Of a stretch of 64,000 bases of DNA, positions 12,704 through 23,300 are shown in pieces. The notes below the pieces were generated by a model. That model worked only from the letters and a program-made list of their open reading frames with translations, did no database searches and was not told where the DNA came from. The translations under genes were made by a program, and so were the position numbers. How positions within the stretch are numbered: the stretch's first letter is position 1; every line of letters begins with the position of its first letter. This DNA comes from Sialis fuliginosa (Eukaryota > Arthropoda > Insecta > Megaloptera > Sialidae), in the NCBI GenBank assembly GCA_961205875.1, contig OY540809.1:25928267-25992266 (forward strand), in the 5' to 3' direction.

Positions 12704-13583
12704 CTAGCTGGGCCCACGCGGCTTCGCTCGCGTAGACTACGGAATTATTGTTTAGGATTTTTGAAAAATATAGTTTAATTAATTAAGTACAAACACGATT
12801 AGTTATTATTGTAATAATAATTTATCAATACCTAAATTACCTAACAAAAACGAATCAGAAGAAAAAAGTACAAATAATTTGTGTTCTGTTTAAATTTAAA
12901 TGTTAATTATTGAAAACAAAATTAACTCAAACGTCAGCCGAGGGACTCCGAATATCTACCGAACGTAAGCGAATCCAGTCTGATGTACATCGCTTCGATG
13001 CGGCACGACACCATACATTTAAAATGTTACCTTTATAAATATATTTTAAGATATTTTATAAACTATACGACCAAATTGGATGCTGTAAATGGCAAACTAT
13101 ATCTACATTAAGTACTTATGACGATGAAATCATTTATTTCGATAAGGATTAATGTTTTGCAGGTCATAAGTCCATGTAAACAAAACCCAAATATTTTATG
13201 TTTTTTTTGTAATATAAAAGCAGTTATTGTGGCTTAAATATAAAAGTTAGACATATCGTGTCGCTGACTTAATTGTAGAACTTTTGATTCTACACAATTC
13301 TTTAATACATTATTTTGTTCTATATTGAACGGTTTAGGCAGCGTATTACAAAACAGCGCGCCGACGGCAAAATTTTTTCCGACTTGATTTACTATTATCG
13401 TCACTGCTTTGTTGTTATGTTACCTAACGTAAAAAAATATAGCCTATAACCTGGCCAGAGAACGTACCTATGAATTAAAAAAAAAAACTCGTAAATCGGA
13501 TAAGTGGTTCTCGAGTGATAAGGTAACTAACGGACAGACAGACAGACAGACAGAGAGACGTTGAGCTTTATATATATTAAGGA
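12704..13583 (-). mobile_element. Non-autonomous Helitron, family Hel-1, copy 1
   Basis: On the minus strand it begins TCCTTAATATATATAAAGCT at 13583 and ends with a hairpin (ACGCG, loop, CGCGT) followed by GGGCCCAGCTAG at 12704. A 5' TC, a 3' hairpin and CTAG are the Helitron hallmarks. At 880 bp it has no coding capacity. It faces copy 2 tail to tail across 268 bp of unrelated sequence. Confidence 0.85.
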
Positions 13584-13851
13584 TGGATTATAATGATATA
13601 CAGTATGATTATTATTACAATTATTAAATAAATGATTTATTGATATGGAAAATAAAAATAGATACTGGCAAGTTAAGACCACACAACGGGAAGTCAGATG
13701 CTGACACTGTTGTTTCAGTCATATCATTTATTCATTAGACTTAAGATTATATTAATCAATACAATGTATTTATTTTATAAAAAATGTAATGTAATCATTT
13801 AATACAGCCACTCTTATATTGTATTGCACATGTAGTGAATCTTATGCTGCA

Positions 13852-14752
13852 TTCTTAATATATATAAAGTTCAACGTCTCTCTGTCTGTCAGTCTGTCTA
13901 TCTGTCTGTCCGTTAGTTACCTTATCACTCGAGAACCACTTATCCGATTTACGTGTTTTTTTTTTAATTCATAGGTACGTTCTCTGGCCAGGTTATAGGC
14001 TATATTTTTTTACGTTAGGTAACATAACAACTAAGCAGTGACGATAATAGTAAATCAAGTCGGAAAAAATTTTGCCGTCGGCGCGCTGTTTTGTAATACG
14101 CTGCCTAAACCGTTCAATATAGAACAAAATATTGTATTAAAGAATTGTGCAGAATCAAAAGTTCTACAATTAAGTCCGCGACACCATATGTCTAACTTTT
14201 ATATTTAAGCCACAATTACTGCTTTTATGTTACTAAGAAAACATAAAATATTTGGGTTCTGTTTACGTGGACTTATGACATGCAAAACTTTAATCCTTAT
14301 CGAAATAAATGATTTCATCGTCATAAGTACTTAATGTAGATATAATTTGCCATTTACAGCATCCAATTTGGTCGTATAGTTTAGAAAATATCGTAATATA
14401 TGTTATACGGGAAAATATTATTCGTGCGATGGTGACTCGTGTATGGCGATGGAACGTACCAACTAGAAGCGCAGGGCAGAGGGAAGGGAACAGGCCGGTA
14501 TTCTTTTGATTTTCAATTGTTTATTTTGTTTTCAATAATTAACTTTTAAATTTAAATAGAACAAAAATTATTTATACTTTTTGTTCTGATTCGTTTTTGT
14601 TAGGTAGGTAATTTAAGTGTTATTTGGTTTTTATTACATTAATAACTAATCGTGTTTGTAATTAATTCAACTATATATTTTTTAAATCCTAAACAATAAT
14701 TCCGTAGTCCACTTGAGCGAAGCCGCATATTAACTACTAGCTGGGCAGCTAG
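13852..14752 (+). mobile_element. Non-autonomous Helitron, family Hel-1, copy 2 with altered 3' end
   Basis: Homologous to the other Hel-1 copies from its start (TTCTTAATATATATAAAG, with TC changed to TT) to 'gagcgaagccgc' near 14726. The normal 3' hairpin arm is then replaced by a perfect palindrome (14727-14762) containing two CTAG motifs. The hairpin stem that normally ends rolling-circle transfer is therefore missing, and this copy is probably unable to terminate normally. Confidence 0.75.
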
Positions 14753-14762
14753 TAGTTAATAT
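14727..14762. repeat. Perfect 17-bp palindrome at the Helitron 3' end
   Basis: The left arm atattaactactagctg and its exact reverse complement are separated by only two G. It sits where Hel-1 copies normally have their terminal hairpin. Confidence 0.9.
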
Positions 14763-14814
14763 ATTAGTCAAAACAGTGTAATTGTTTTAAAAAGACCTTT
14801 TTTGGGAACCGACA

Positions 14815-15168
14815 CTTAACTGGCACCAGTCTTAGATAATACCCCAGTGTTGAATTTGATTTCTGCCATTACTGAATCATAATCTATAAACACTTAATTG
14901 TAAAACAGCTTAATTTTATGACATAATGGGTGCCAAATGTTGCAAGTGTAATCTATTTATTAATTATTATATTATCATAGCATCTGTTTACATTATTTCA
15001 AATTTTACGATTTATTTTTATAACTTTTGTGTCGTAGTACTTATCTTTTTGAAATTATTAGCAGGTGTTCATCACTGGATGCCCATTATTAGTTTTACCT
15101 ATCGATCCTTCCTAAAAAAAACTGTATACCTTGCTCTTAAAGCGTCCAAGACTGGTGCCAGTATCTTA
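14815..15168 (-). mobile_element. Family A MITE-like element, copy 2
   Basis: Left end aactggcaccagtcttag, right end ccaagactggtgccagtatc, inverted relative to each other. The interior matches the 48481-49005 copy more closely than copy 1 ('actgaatcataatctat', 'ttgtaaaacagctta'). It starts 62 bp after Hel-1 copy 2. The open frame at 14926-15201 is a read-through of this element, not a gene. Confidence 0.65.
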
Positions 15169-16086
15169 TCAATATTTACGATTAAAACTAGCTATTGGTA
15201 GTTCTAGTACATAAATGAATTATTAATATTAATTTTCTACTCAAAATAATTAAATAAATCGCTTTGTCTCCTTAATAATTAAATTTATCAAAACTTTCAT
15301 GAATATATGAATGTATTAATATTATAAACCAATTCAGTTCTCTAATTTATGTACCAAAAGCGAATTACGGTAAGTTTAATGGTACAACGTCATAATTAAA
15401 TATTTTAATTAATAGTAACTACGACAGAGGGTTTCTACTCGTAAGATAAATGAACTTTGGCCGCTCCGTCTCGACACATTCTTAATTTTATTAATTACTC
15501 ATATTGCATTGTATATTCTGTTTCTGTCTTTGTCAATTGCAAACCGTTCTATGCCTTTGTTAGAATTTACATTTAAAGTTTGAATTATATTAAATAAATA
15601 AGACGAAAATTGCATATACCTAAGATGTTAAAAAGAAAGTTTGTTAACGTTCGTTTTTTAGGATTTTTCTTCCTATGCAGATGAGTTGTTATTTAATTTC
15701 AATATAAGTTTTTATTTAATAGAGTCCACTAAATAAGTAAAGAGAATATACTTTTTTCGTAAAAAATAAATCACAATTACTTTGTCAAATCATTCAAGAC
15801 ATTATCTTATTTTATTGAAGACCATCAAATCATAATTCAATAATGAAATAAAATCAATCTTTAGGAAATAAATAACCTAAAAAATAAATAAAAGTAGTAA
15901 GACATTATACTTATCAGTTTCTTTTTTTAGCGGAACCTTGTATGTGTAAATTAGAAACTTAAAATAAAAATTAACAAAATATAGGTTCGTAAATAATGTT
16001 ACCAAAAACTAAAATACCTATATGATAATTAATAATTTTGCCACCTCTGACTCAAATAAATTTTACATGGATTTAAACCATTCTTA
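15169..16086. other. AT-rich stretch, no recognised gene
   Basis: Only AT-rich sequence, with no element ends that I can support. Confidence 0.45.
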
Positions 16087-16294
16087 AGGCTCGTGTGCAC
16101 TGCAAACATAATTGCACAAGTTGATTGCGAAAACAGAATTTGCTAGTGTACAAAAAGTTGATTGCGTTCGTTTGCGAAAAGAATATTTATCGCAAGTGTA
16201 GACAAGAAACTTTTTTTTATGCAAGGTTATTGCGGCATTCGAAATGAGTTGGAAATAATTTCGTTAATTGTGCAAGAGTTTCAGTAATAATCAA

Positions 16295-16699
16295 ATGGCG
16301 AGCCAGGGGCGTAACCACCACCGGGGGCCCCGAGCATAGGGCCCCCCTGCAGTAGCGTGCAAATAAGGGGCGGCAAGGTTGAGGCAGCAACAAAAAAAGG
16401 TCATTAAAATTAGTAACAAGCGTAAAATTGTGGATTGGGGTAATAACGAAAAAAAAGTATGGGGGCAGGGCCCCTCGATCATTTCCTACCCCGGGGCCCT
16501 AGAGCCTCTAGTTGCGACCCTGTGGCGAGCAAACGAGTCTGGACGATAAGTGAAATAAAAAATTTTATTGAAAAATATGAATTGTTTCTAGAGTTATGGG
16601 ATACAAAAAGTGCTAGTTATAAAGATAAAGTGCTGTGGAAAAATTTGCAGATGAACTGCGTGTCAACCAAGCAGAAGTTCAAAAAAATTTGCGCAAATT
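16295..16699 (+). pseudogene. Truncated MADF-domain gene fragment, split by a hAT MITE
   Basis: The ATG at 16295 and two further codons (M-A-S) are followed by a 219-bp hAT MITE plus an 8-bp target duplication. After it the frame continues KRVWTISEIKNFIEKYE and then LELWDTKSASYKDKV. The W-E-I-K-F-I-E spacing and the LWDTKSxxYK core are typical of MADF (Myb/SANT-like) DNA-binding domains, including the accessory protein of Harbinger transposons. About 55 residues of the domain are recognisable. Then the sequence runs into the element's own 3' terminal region, so the rest of the gene was already deleted. By chance the frame is open through the right part of the MITE: a start at 16459 gives a chimeric 137-codon frame to 16872, with about 24 MITE-derived residues, the MADF part, then terminal-repeat and flanking sequence. 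There is no sign that it is functional. Confidence 0.6.
16304..16522 (+). mobile_element. hAT MITE with perfect 8-bp TSD
   Basis: Ends CAGGGGCGTAAC and GTTGCGACCCTG; flanks TGGCGAGC at 16296-16303 and again at 16523-16530. The element is 219 bp, GC-rich near the ends and non-coding, and matches 2211-2486 in the opposite orientation. It inserted after the third codon of the MADF fragment, so it is younger than the surrounding element. Confidence 0.9.
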
Positions 16700-16775
16700 T
16701 TCCTTTGAGTGTAGACACTAACGCAATAGTTACAGCAATATGTTGCGCAAATTTGTTTTCAAGTATACACGAGGC

Positions 16776-17135
16776 TTATGAGCACCGCAAAAACGGTATA
16801 TCTATATTTTATATTAATGTTGTAACAATATTATGTTTACTTCCAGTTAAATATTATGATATATATAAATAATATTAAATATAAAACAAGTGATAAAAAA
16901 AATTAACGAAATGCTAATGGTTCAAAATGTTAAAAATTGTTGCATTATCTGTGTTAAAAATAATTGCGTATATTTTATAAAAATATATAATACCCATAAG
17001 TGTTTTGTGATACCAGTTATCGTTTTATAAAAGTTATATTCTAAAATATTTAATGTGAGTATTAGTATTTAATAATCGTGTGTGCTTTAAAATATTGTAT
17101 ATTTACAACAAAACAAAAACTGTCTGGAACCTGTC
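16776..17135. other. AT-rich stretch before the triplicated unit
   Basis: No recognised feature apart from the end of the chimeric frame at 16872. Confidence 0.4.
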
Positions 17136-17213
17136 ATGGATATGTTCGAGGGCTTTAAATACAACAAAATATCGAAGTTGGCTTTATCAAGGTTTCTTTC
17201 ACAATCACTGTAA
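17136..17213 (+). other. Possible small first exon ending at a GTAAGT donor
   Basis: An ATG in a fair context (gtcATGG) opens MDMFEGFKYNKISKLALSRF and a few more residues, then meets GTAAGT at 17210. Read unspliced, the frame stops at once (TAA at 17211-17213). The frame is also open upstream to about 17090. A frame of this length can occur by chance in AT-rich DNA, and I recognise no homology. The donor-like segment is the start of the tandem repeat unit that follows. Confidence 0.15.
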
Positions 17214-17960
17214 GTATTTATAATTTTTTCTTATCTATGAGAATTTTAAACACACATTTTAGCAATTTTTAGCTCAGATCTTGATAATAAGGACTTAAAG
17301 TCAAATTGGTTGAATTTTTGATATGTTTCTGTTTGTGTTACTGATCAAAAGTAAGCATTGCTACATTGCTCGATAAATGAGCTGCTTAACCTTAAAAAAA
17401 TTCTTAAAATGTATACGGTGGAGGCGCAAAGAAGTTTTGTTTGTAAAATTTAAAACGATTTCTTTCACAATCACTGTAAGTATTTATATTTTTTTCCTAT
17501 CTATGAAAATTTAATACATGCATTTTACCAATTTTTGAACTCATGTCGTGATAATAAGGACACATTTTGTGGAGGGATATAGTTTTAATTCAAGACAATT
17601 AAATATTTCAGTAAAGGTGAGTTGGCTTAGAGTCAAATTGATTGAATTTTTTATATGTTGTTGTTTGTGATACTGATCAAAAGTTATCAATGCTACATTG
17701 CTCGATGAATGAGCTGCTTAACCTTAAAAACATTCTTAAGATGTATATGGTGGAGGCGCATAGATATTCTGTCTGTAAAAATTAAATCGATTTGTTTCAC
17801 AATCACTGGAAATATTTATATTTTTTCCTATCTATAAAAATTTAATACATGCATTCATTTTTCCAATTTTTGAGCTCAAGTCTTGATAATAAGGACACAT
17901 GTTGGGGTGGGATACAGTTTTATTTAAAGATAATTAAACATTTAATTGAAGGGCATACAT
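17191..17960 (+). repeat. Tandem triplication, units 1, 2 and first part of 3
   Basis: A unit of about 335 bp begins 'tttctttcacaatcactgta' and ends near 'ggtggaggcgca' plus about 30 bp. Unit 1 (17191-17456) lacks roughly 70 bp of the middle. Unit 2 (17457-17787) is full length. Unit 3 starts near 17788 and is interrupted by two transposons, resuming at 19830-19879 and 21201-21345. 'gaatgagctgcttaacctta'-type blocks identify each unit. Units 1 and 2 keep GTAAGT; in unit 3 it is GGAAAT. Confidence 0.85.
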
Positions 17961-19821
17961 CAGAGTTGGGCATCAGACGATTAATTTTTTTAGTCGATTG
18001 AAAAATTGACGAATAACGAATAAACCGCACATTATTCGCAACTAACGAATAAAAATATAGTTATTCGTAATCACGAGTACTCACGAATAACGATTGATTA
18101 GTTTTTATTCGTAAGATCTTCGAATAACGAATAATCATTCGTTAGTTACAGATTATTCTAACTAAAAAATTACGAATAAACTATTACTACTTGTACTTTG
18201 GCGTAATAATATAATTATGATGCATGATGGGGGTTATTGACACTTCTTGAATTAATTTTTTTTTAAGTCCAGACACGTATTTAGTGATATTTAAGACCCC
18301 CTTGTATTAAATTAATTAATAAACTCACAACTCGCCCCCTGTCACAGATGAAGGGTTGCAACTGGTTCCATTCGATCCGGCGGGAAAAATACTTCGGGAT
18401 TCTAGGGGGTTGGGGGGCAAAACAACCCTCTATCTAGCACAGGAGTCGAGATATTTACGATTTTCTGTAATGAATACCATAAGTAGCGAAACAGAAAATT
18501 TCAATATTTACAATAAATACAGCATAGAAACATAAGATAGGTATTATTATTAAATTTAATAAAATGGAAAAAAAGTACAGACACGTATTTAGTGATATTT
18601 TAGGCCCGTATTGTTAAAATAACAAATACACATATACTAAATAGAAACCTTGCTTATAATTTAATTAATTTAAAAAAAATTGTACAGAAGCGTATTGAGT
18701 GATATTTGAGGCCGGTGTATTAAATTAATTAATAAACTCACAACTCGCCCCCTGTCACAGATGACGAGTTGCAACTGGTTTCATTCGATCCGGCGGGAAA
18801 AATACTTCGGGATTCTAGGGGATTGGGGGGCAAAACAACCCTCTATCTAGCACAGGAGTCGAGATATTTACGATTTTCTGTAATGAATATCATAAGTGCG
18901 AAACAGAAAATTTCAATATTTACAATAAATACAACATAGAAACATAAGATATTATTATTAAATTTAATAAAATGAAAAAAAAGTACAGACACGTATTTAG
19001 TGATATTTTAGGCCCGTATTGTTAAAATAACAAATACAGGGGGCGAGTTGTGAGTTTATTAATTAATTTAATATACGGGCCTCAAATATCCCTCAATACG
19101 CTTCTGTACAATTTTTTATTTTTAAATTAATAAATTATAAGCAAGGTTTCTATTTAGTATATGTGTATTTGTTATTTTAACAATACGGGCCTAAAATATC
19201 ACTAAATACGTGTCTGTACTTTTTTTCCATTTTATTAAATTTAATAATATCTTAAATTATGTTTATATGCTGTATTTATTGTAAATATTGAAATTTTCTG
19301 TTTCACTACTTATGGTATTCATTACAGAAAATCGTAAATATCTCGACTCCTGTGCTAGATAGAGGGTTGTTTTGCCCCCCAATCCCCTAGAATCCCGAAG
19401 TATTTTTCCCGCCGGATCGAATGGAACCAGTTGCAACCCTTCATCTGTGACAGGGGGCGAGTTGTGAGTTTATTAATTAATTTAATACACGGGGGTCTAA
19501 AATATCACTAAATACGTGTCTGGACTTAAAAAAAAAATTAATTCAAGAAGTGACAATAACCCCCATCATGCATCATAATTATATTATTACGCCAAAGTAC
19601 AGGTAGTAATAGTTTATTCGTAATTTTTTAGTTAGAATAATCTGAAACTAACGAATGATTATTCGTTATTCGAAGATCTTACGAATAAAAACTAATCAAT
19701 CGTTATTCGTGAGTACTCGTGATTACGAATAACTATATTTTTATTCGTTAGTTGCGAATAAGAACTGCGATTTATTCGTAAATTTTTATTCGCAATCACG
19801 ATTGAATTTTGCCCAACTCTG
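17961..19821. mobile_element. hAT-type foldback element with perfect 8-bp TSD
   Basis: Ends CAGAGTTGGGCA and TGCCCAACTCTG-type (gcccaactctg), flanked by GCATACAT at 17953-17960 and 19822-19829. The outer 250 bp of each arm are rich in CGAATAA/TTATTCG and mirror each other (ttcgttagtt, ttattcgtgagtactcgtga). Inward, a block of about 430 bp (from 'ccagacacgtatttagtgat' to 'ttaataaaatgg') occurs twice in direct orientation on the left (18262 and about 18690) and once inverted on the right (19040-19525), so the arms are unequal. Nothing is coding. The element could fold into a hairpin of several hundred base pairs. Confidence 0.9.
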
Positions 19822-19879
19822 GCATACATATTATTATGGGAAGTGGCATTATTTCATTTTGGTTGAATGATTGATATTA

Positions 19880-21200
19880 GATCAGGAGGCAGTGACCAAA
19901 TGTGGTCATCATAGCAGCCCGCAAAATTTGTTAATTTTGATATAGAAAAAAAAATAGCCGAGAAATTTATCGCATCCCGTCAGATATTTATATAATTTGG
20001 TAATTTTGTTATTTTATCAATCGCCATATAAATATCTGACGCCTTAATAGTTGCTTTATTTTTTATAACAATCTAAACATGTAAAAAAAAATGGCCGACG
20101 TAATTATATCCCCCCGTTAAAAATCTTTTTTAATCAATAGATTTATGTTTCCTGAACATATAAATAATAATATCTGACGCATTAATTGTTGCTTTATTTT
20201 TATAGCAATCTAAACATGTAAAAAAATGGCTGATGTAATTATAGCCGCCCGTTAAAAATCTTTTCTAATAGATAGATTTATGTTTTTTGAACATAAATAT
20301 CTGACGCCTTAATTAATTGTTGCTTTATTTAAAAAATTATGGAAAATCCAGAAATGTCTCTTTGGTTTGCTCCTTATCATAAAAAAATGGACATTTTCAA
20401 AAAAATATTTCAAGCAAAAGTTGTTTATTTTATCTCTTAAATTAGGAATCTACAACAAATAATATAGATTTAGATTTGAAAAGAAAAGTTGACCCTGAAA
20501 ACCCATCAAGATGATTTTTTCAAGGTGAACCCATAGTGTCAATATTTAGCTCTCCCGAAACCATGAAATTTTGTCTGAAACATTTTTTCTGATTATTCGT
20601 TATTTTCGAAATAATCCGCTGGAAATTCTTTAAAAAAACACCCGGTATACGGGATTACCTGACGGGCTCTCCTAATCAAATGCAGCACTTCACGCGTCAG
20701 ATATATATATTTTTTGCATAAGGGGGCATTATTTAACAATATGGTATGCATATCTGACAAGCTGCTAAAAATTCGTTGGCTCATTTTTTGTAACATCTTT
20801 GTATCGCTATAAATTAAAAACGCAGCGATCAAAACGTTAGATATACATTTTTCTGTTTTTGTAATAATCAAATCAGCCTAAATCTTAAATATCTGACGGG
20901 CTACTAAAAGTTTGTTTTGGCACCATTTTTTTTTTAATTCGCTCTAATACATTGAAACAGAAACAGAAAATTATATTTCCTTGATCTGGAGAACATGTAT
21001 TTATCAAAAAGCATCTCTCTGCCAGATTTGCTATGAATCACCCAAGGTCATAAATTTGACAACTTTGACAGCCTAGGTTAACGCAACATATTTTATGACT
21101 GACAATTATTTACTTTTCATGTATAACTACAATAAGTTAACTTTCATAACAAATTTTGCGGGCTGCTATGATACCAAAATTTTGGCTGCTCCTCCTGATC
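19880..21200. mobile_element. 1.3-kb TIR element with internal tandem repeats, TA-flanked
   Basis: The ends begin GATCAGGAGG with an imperfect TIR of about 50 bp that includes 'catagcagcccgcaaaattt' in both arms, flanked by TA. The interior repeats ATCTGACG (or CGTCAGAT) about ten times, including a roughly 125-140-bp tandem block near 20035-20340 ('gcaatctaaacatgtaaaaa', 'gccgcccgttaaaaatc'). The reverse frame at 20593-20871 lies in this repeat. It interrupts unit 3 of the tandem array. Superfamily uncertain. Confidence 0.75.
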
Positions 21201-21345
21201 TATATGTTATTGCTTAAATACTGACCAAAAGTTATCAATGCCATTACTTCAATAAATGAGCTGCTTAATCTTAAAAACATTCTTAAGATGTATATGGTGG
21301 AGGCGCAATGAAGTTTTTTTAATTAAAATTTTTTGTCTGTAAAAT
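21201..21345 (+). repeat. Remainder of tandem unit 3
   Basis: Continues the unit interrupted at 19879: 'ctgaccaaaagttatcaatg', 'aatgagctgcttaatctta', 'tatatggtggaggcgca', matching 17680-17760. Confidence 0.8.
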
Positions 21346-22030
21346 TTAACGAGTGTTTTAGTTTACAGTCAAACATCGATAAGGTTAAATTTAAAAATTG
21401 GAAACTTTGTAAGAACTGCTGATTCGAGACATTACAACTGACATATTATGTAAGAGATTTATGTATACAGTAAAAGTTTTAAGAATCTGCCCTTAATAAA
21501 ATTGTTATGGGCACATTTTCTGCAGTCCGAAAAAAACTCGTGTACGTTGATTTTTCTTTTCTTTATTTCTTTTTCGGGTTGGTACATCACATAATGTGCG
21601 TTCTGTAATAATAACGATCATAAAACATTGTTTATGGATTCTTTAAACTAAAAGGTTTTTTATGCCATAGATTTTTGTTTCTTAACCTAAATGTAAGCGC
21701 ATAAAAATATATGTTTATTTCTTTAAATTGCTTAAATATTCATATTTTTATAGTTTCTCTTATAATGAGTGAAATAGTATAGTAGAACTTCTATAAGTTG
21801 AAATAAAATAAATCTTTGTTTATAATTGTGCTTACAACAAACATATTGCTTCAAATAAATGCTTATTTTTCTTATATTTTTAACTGAAGTTTAATTTTTT
21901 TTCGTTTATGTTTCGTGTTGAGGTTTAAATGTATATTTTCTAATAAAAAAATAACAAAAATCATTTCACACATTGTCAAAAAATGGAAACTATATCCAAT
22001 ACAATATGTGTTAGTATCGCCTTTGGTCGA
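21346..22030. other. AT-rich stretch, no recognised gene
   Basis: No open frame or element end that I can support. Confidence 0.45.
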
Positions 22031-22039
22031 AATTTAACC

Positions 22040-22400
22040 AATATTTTACCTGTTTTAACGGCAACATACACATAAGATTTTTTTGTGCACATCTATGGTA
22101 GAGTACCTAACCTAACCTGACCTGCTTTAACAACAAAAATTTTCAAATAACAACACTGAAATTGAACGCGAATTTAAATCTCTATACGCATTCTCTACGT
22201 TTGACAGTAACCCAAAACTATTTATTTTTGCCGTTTGGTGGCGCTAGGAATATTGCTATGCTGTTGAACGATGCGAGGGGAAATAAACAAACAGCGAGAG
22301 AGGAAATCATGTGTGTATGTTAACTTTATCTTACTTACCTTAACGGTAACATACACTCATATTTTTTTTCGTGTACGTTTATGGCACAGTACCTTTCGAA
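22040..22400 (+). repeat. Pair of about 62-bp direct repeats
   Basis: A block 'ttaacgg(c/t)aacatacac' through 'tatgg(t/c)a(g/c)agtacct' occurs at 22052-22110 and 22340-22395. Between the copies is somewhat GC-richer sequence near 22190-22320. Confidence 0.55.
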
Positions 22401-23149
22401 TGATATAAGTTTCATTCACCTTCTTTTATAATAAATACTATAAACGATAATTTTCGATGTTCACGTATTAATATATAGATGTACTTAATTAGCTATTTAT
22501 TTTGTAGTATATGTAATTTGTTTTTACTTTTAACTTCATAAATTTAAATGTATTATTGACAGTTGGTTGTGACAATGAAGGGTTAAATAAATATTGAAAA
22601 GTGTGGAATTTTTCAAACTTAATAAATTATTTAAAAACTTTTCAGCGGTTTTCTCATCTCTGGCCGTAAAAATTTAATTGGAAGCATAAATATAAAATTC
22701 CATCAAAATCGATTTTTCTCTACTCTTCAGGAGTGAAAATGAGTTGGTATTTTATAACAGGTGTTTGATAGCTTTTTAAAGAGGAGTTTTATTAAAATGT
22801 AGAATGTTTTTCACGATTAATGCTCGTTTTTTGGTAGACATAGGTATTATTAGATATTTTTCTATAGAACCAGCATAATATATCGTTTTTATACAAAATT
22901 CTTATATCAGACAACATAAGCAATATTATTGATAATAATAATTAATCATTGGAAAATGTGTCTATGGATTTAAATTATTATTTAACCGTTAACCTCATTC
23001 TACCGGCTGTGCCTATTTTTACCGAAATTTTACAAGAATTAACTACCGTGAAAAAGTATTTCAATACTCTCTTAATTCCATAAAAGGATAAAGAATATTT
23101 TGAAAAAATATATTTTTTACAAAAATATCACAGTTTAAACATATTTATA

Positions 23150-23270
23150 TAAAAAAATCCCTATCCCACTCTCTACCGGCCGCCGCGGCCATACGCAAAT
23201 CAGTTGTCGTTCGATCTTCGCTGAAAGTGTTTATGTCAAGTTTTTAGCTGTCGCCATATTTTATACAGTA
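23150..23270. other. Small GC-rich block of unknown role
   Basis: Contains ctctaccggccgccgcggcc, unusually GC- and CpG-rich for this window. A similar 'cattctaccggc' occurs near 22997. No open frame of note; could be a promoter-like fragment or repeat debris. Confidence 0.3.
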
Positions 23271-23300
23271 GGGTCTTTTTACGCGGAAGATAAGAACCTA
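23266..23300. mobile_element. Solo terminus of the pogo-like 'TACAGTA..GTCT' family
   Basis: TACAGTAGGGTCTTTTTACG and the following GCGGAAGAT match the left end of the element at 59220-60647. I found no matching right end within the next kilobase. Confidence 0.5.

Larger units (their letters stand above)
16087..16775 (+). mobile_element. Harbinger-like deletion derivative (candidate)
   Basis: The left end AGGCTCGTGTGCACT and the reverse complement of the right end, GCCTCGTGTATACT, form an imperfect TIR that stays alignable for about 35 bp. TTA lies beside both ends (16084-16086 and 16776-16778), the TSD expected of PIF/Harbinger. Subterminal regions repeat ttgcg/cgcaa motifs. Between the ends is the start of a MADF-domain gene, the accessory gene type carried by Harbinger transposons. 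The 3' part of the gene and any transposase are missing, so this is a non-autonomous remnant. The imperfect TIR leaves the class uncertain. Confidence 0.55.

Noticed and set aside
11612..15168. A single large palindrome formed by A1-Hel-1-Hel-1-A2
   Set aside because: The order is mirror-like, but A1 and A2 are not each other's closest copies and the flanking intervals differ greatly, so separate insertions fit better.
22330..22350. Minus-strand AG|GTAAGT junction
   Set aside because: There is no pyrimidine tract upstream on that strand, unlike the site at 39778, so it is unlikely to be a recursive splice site.
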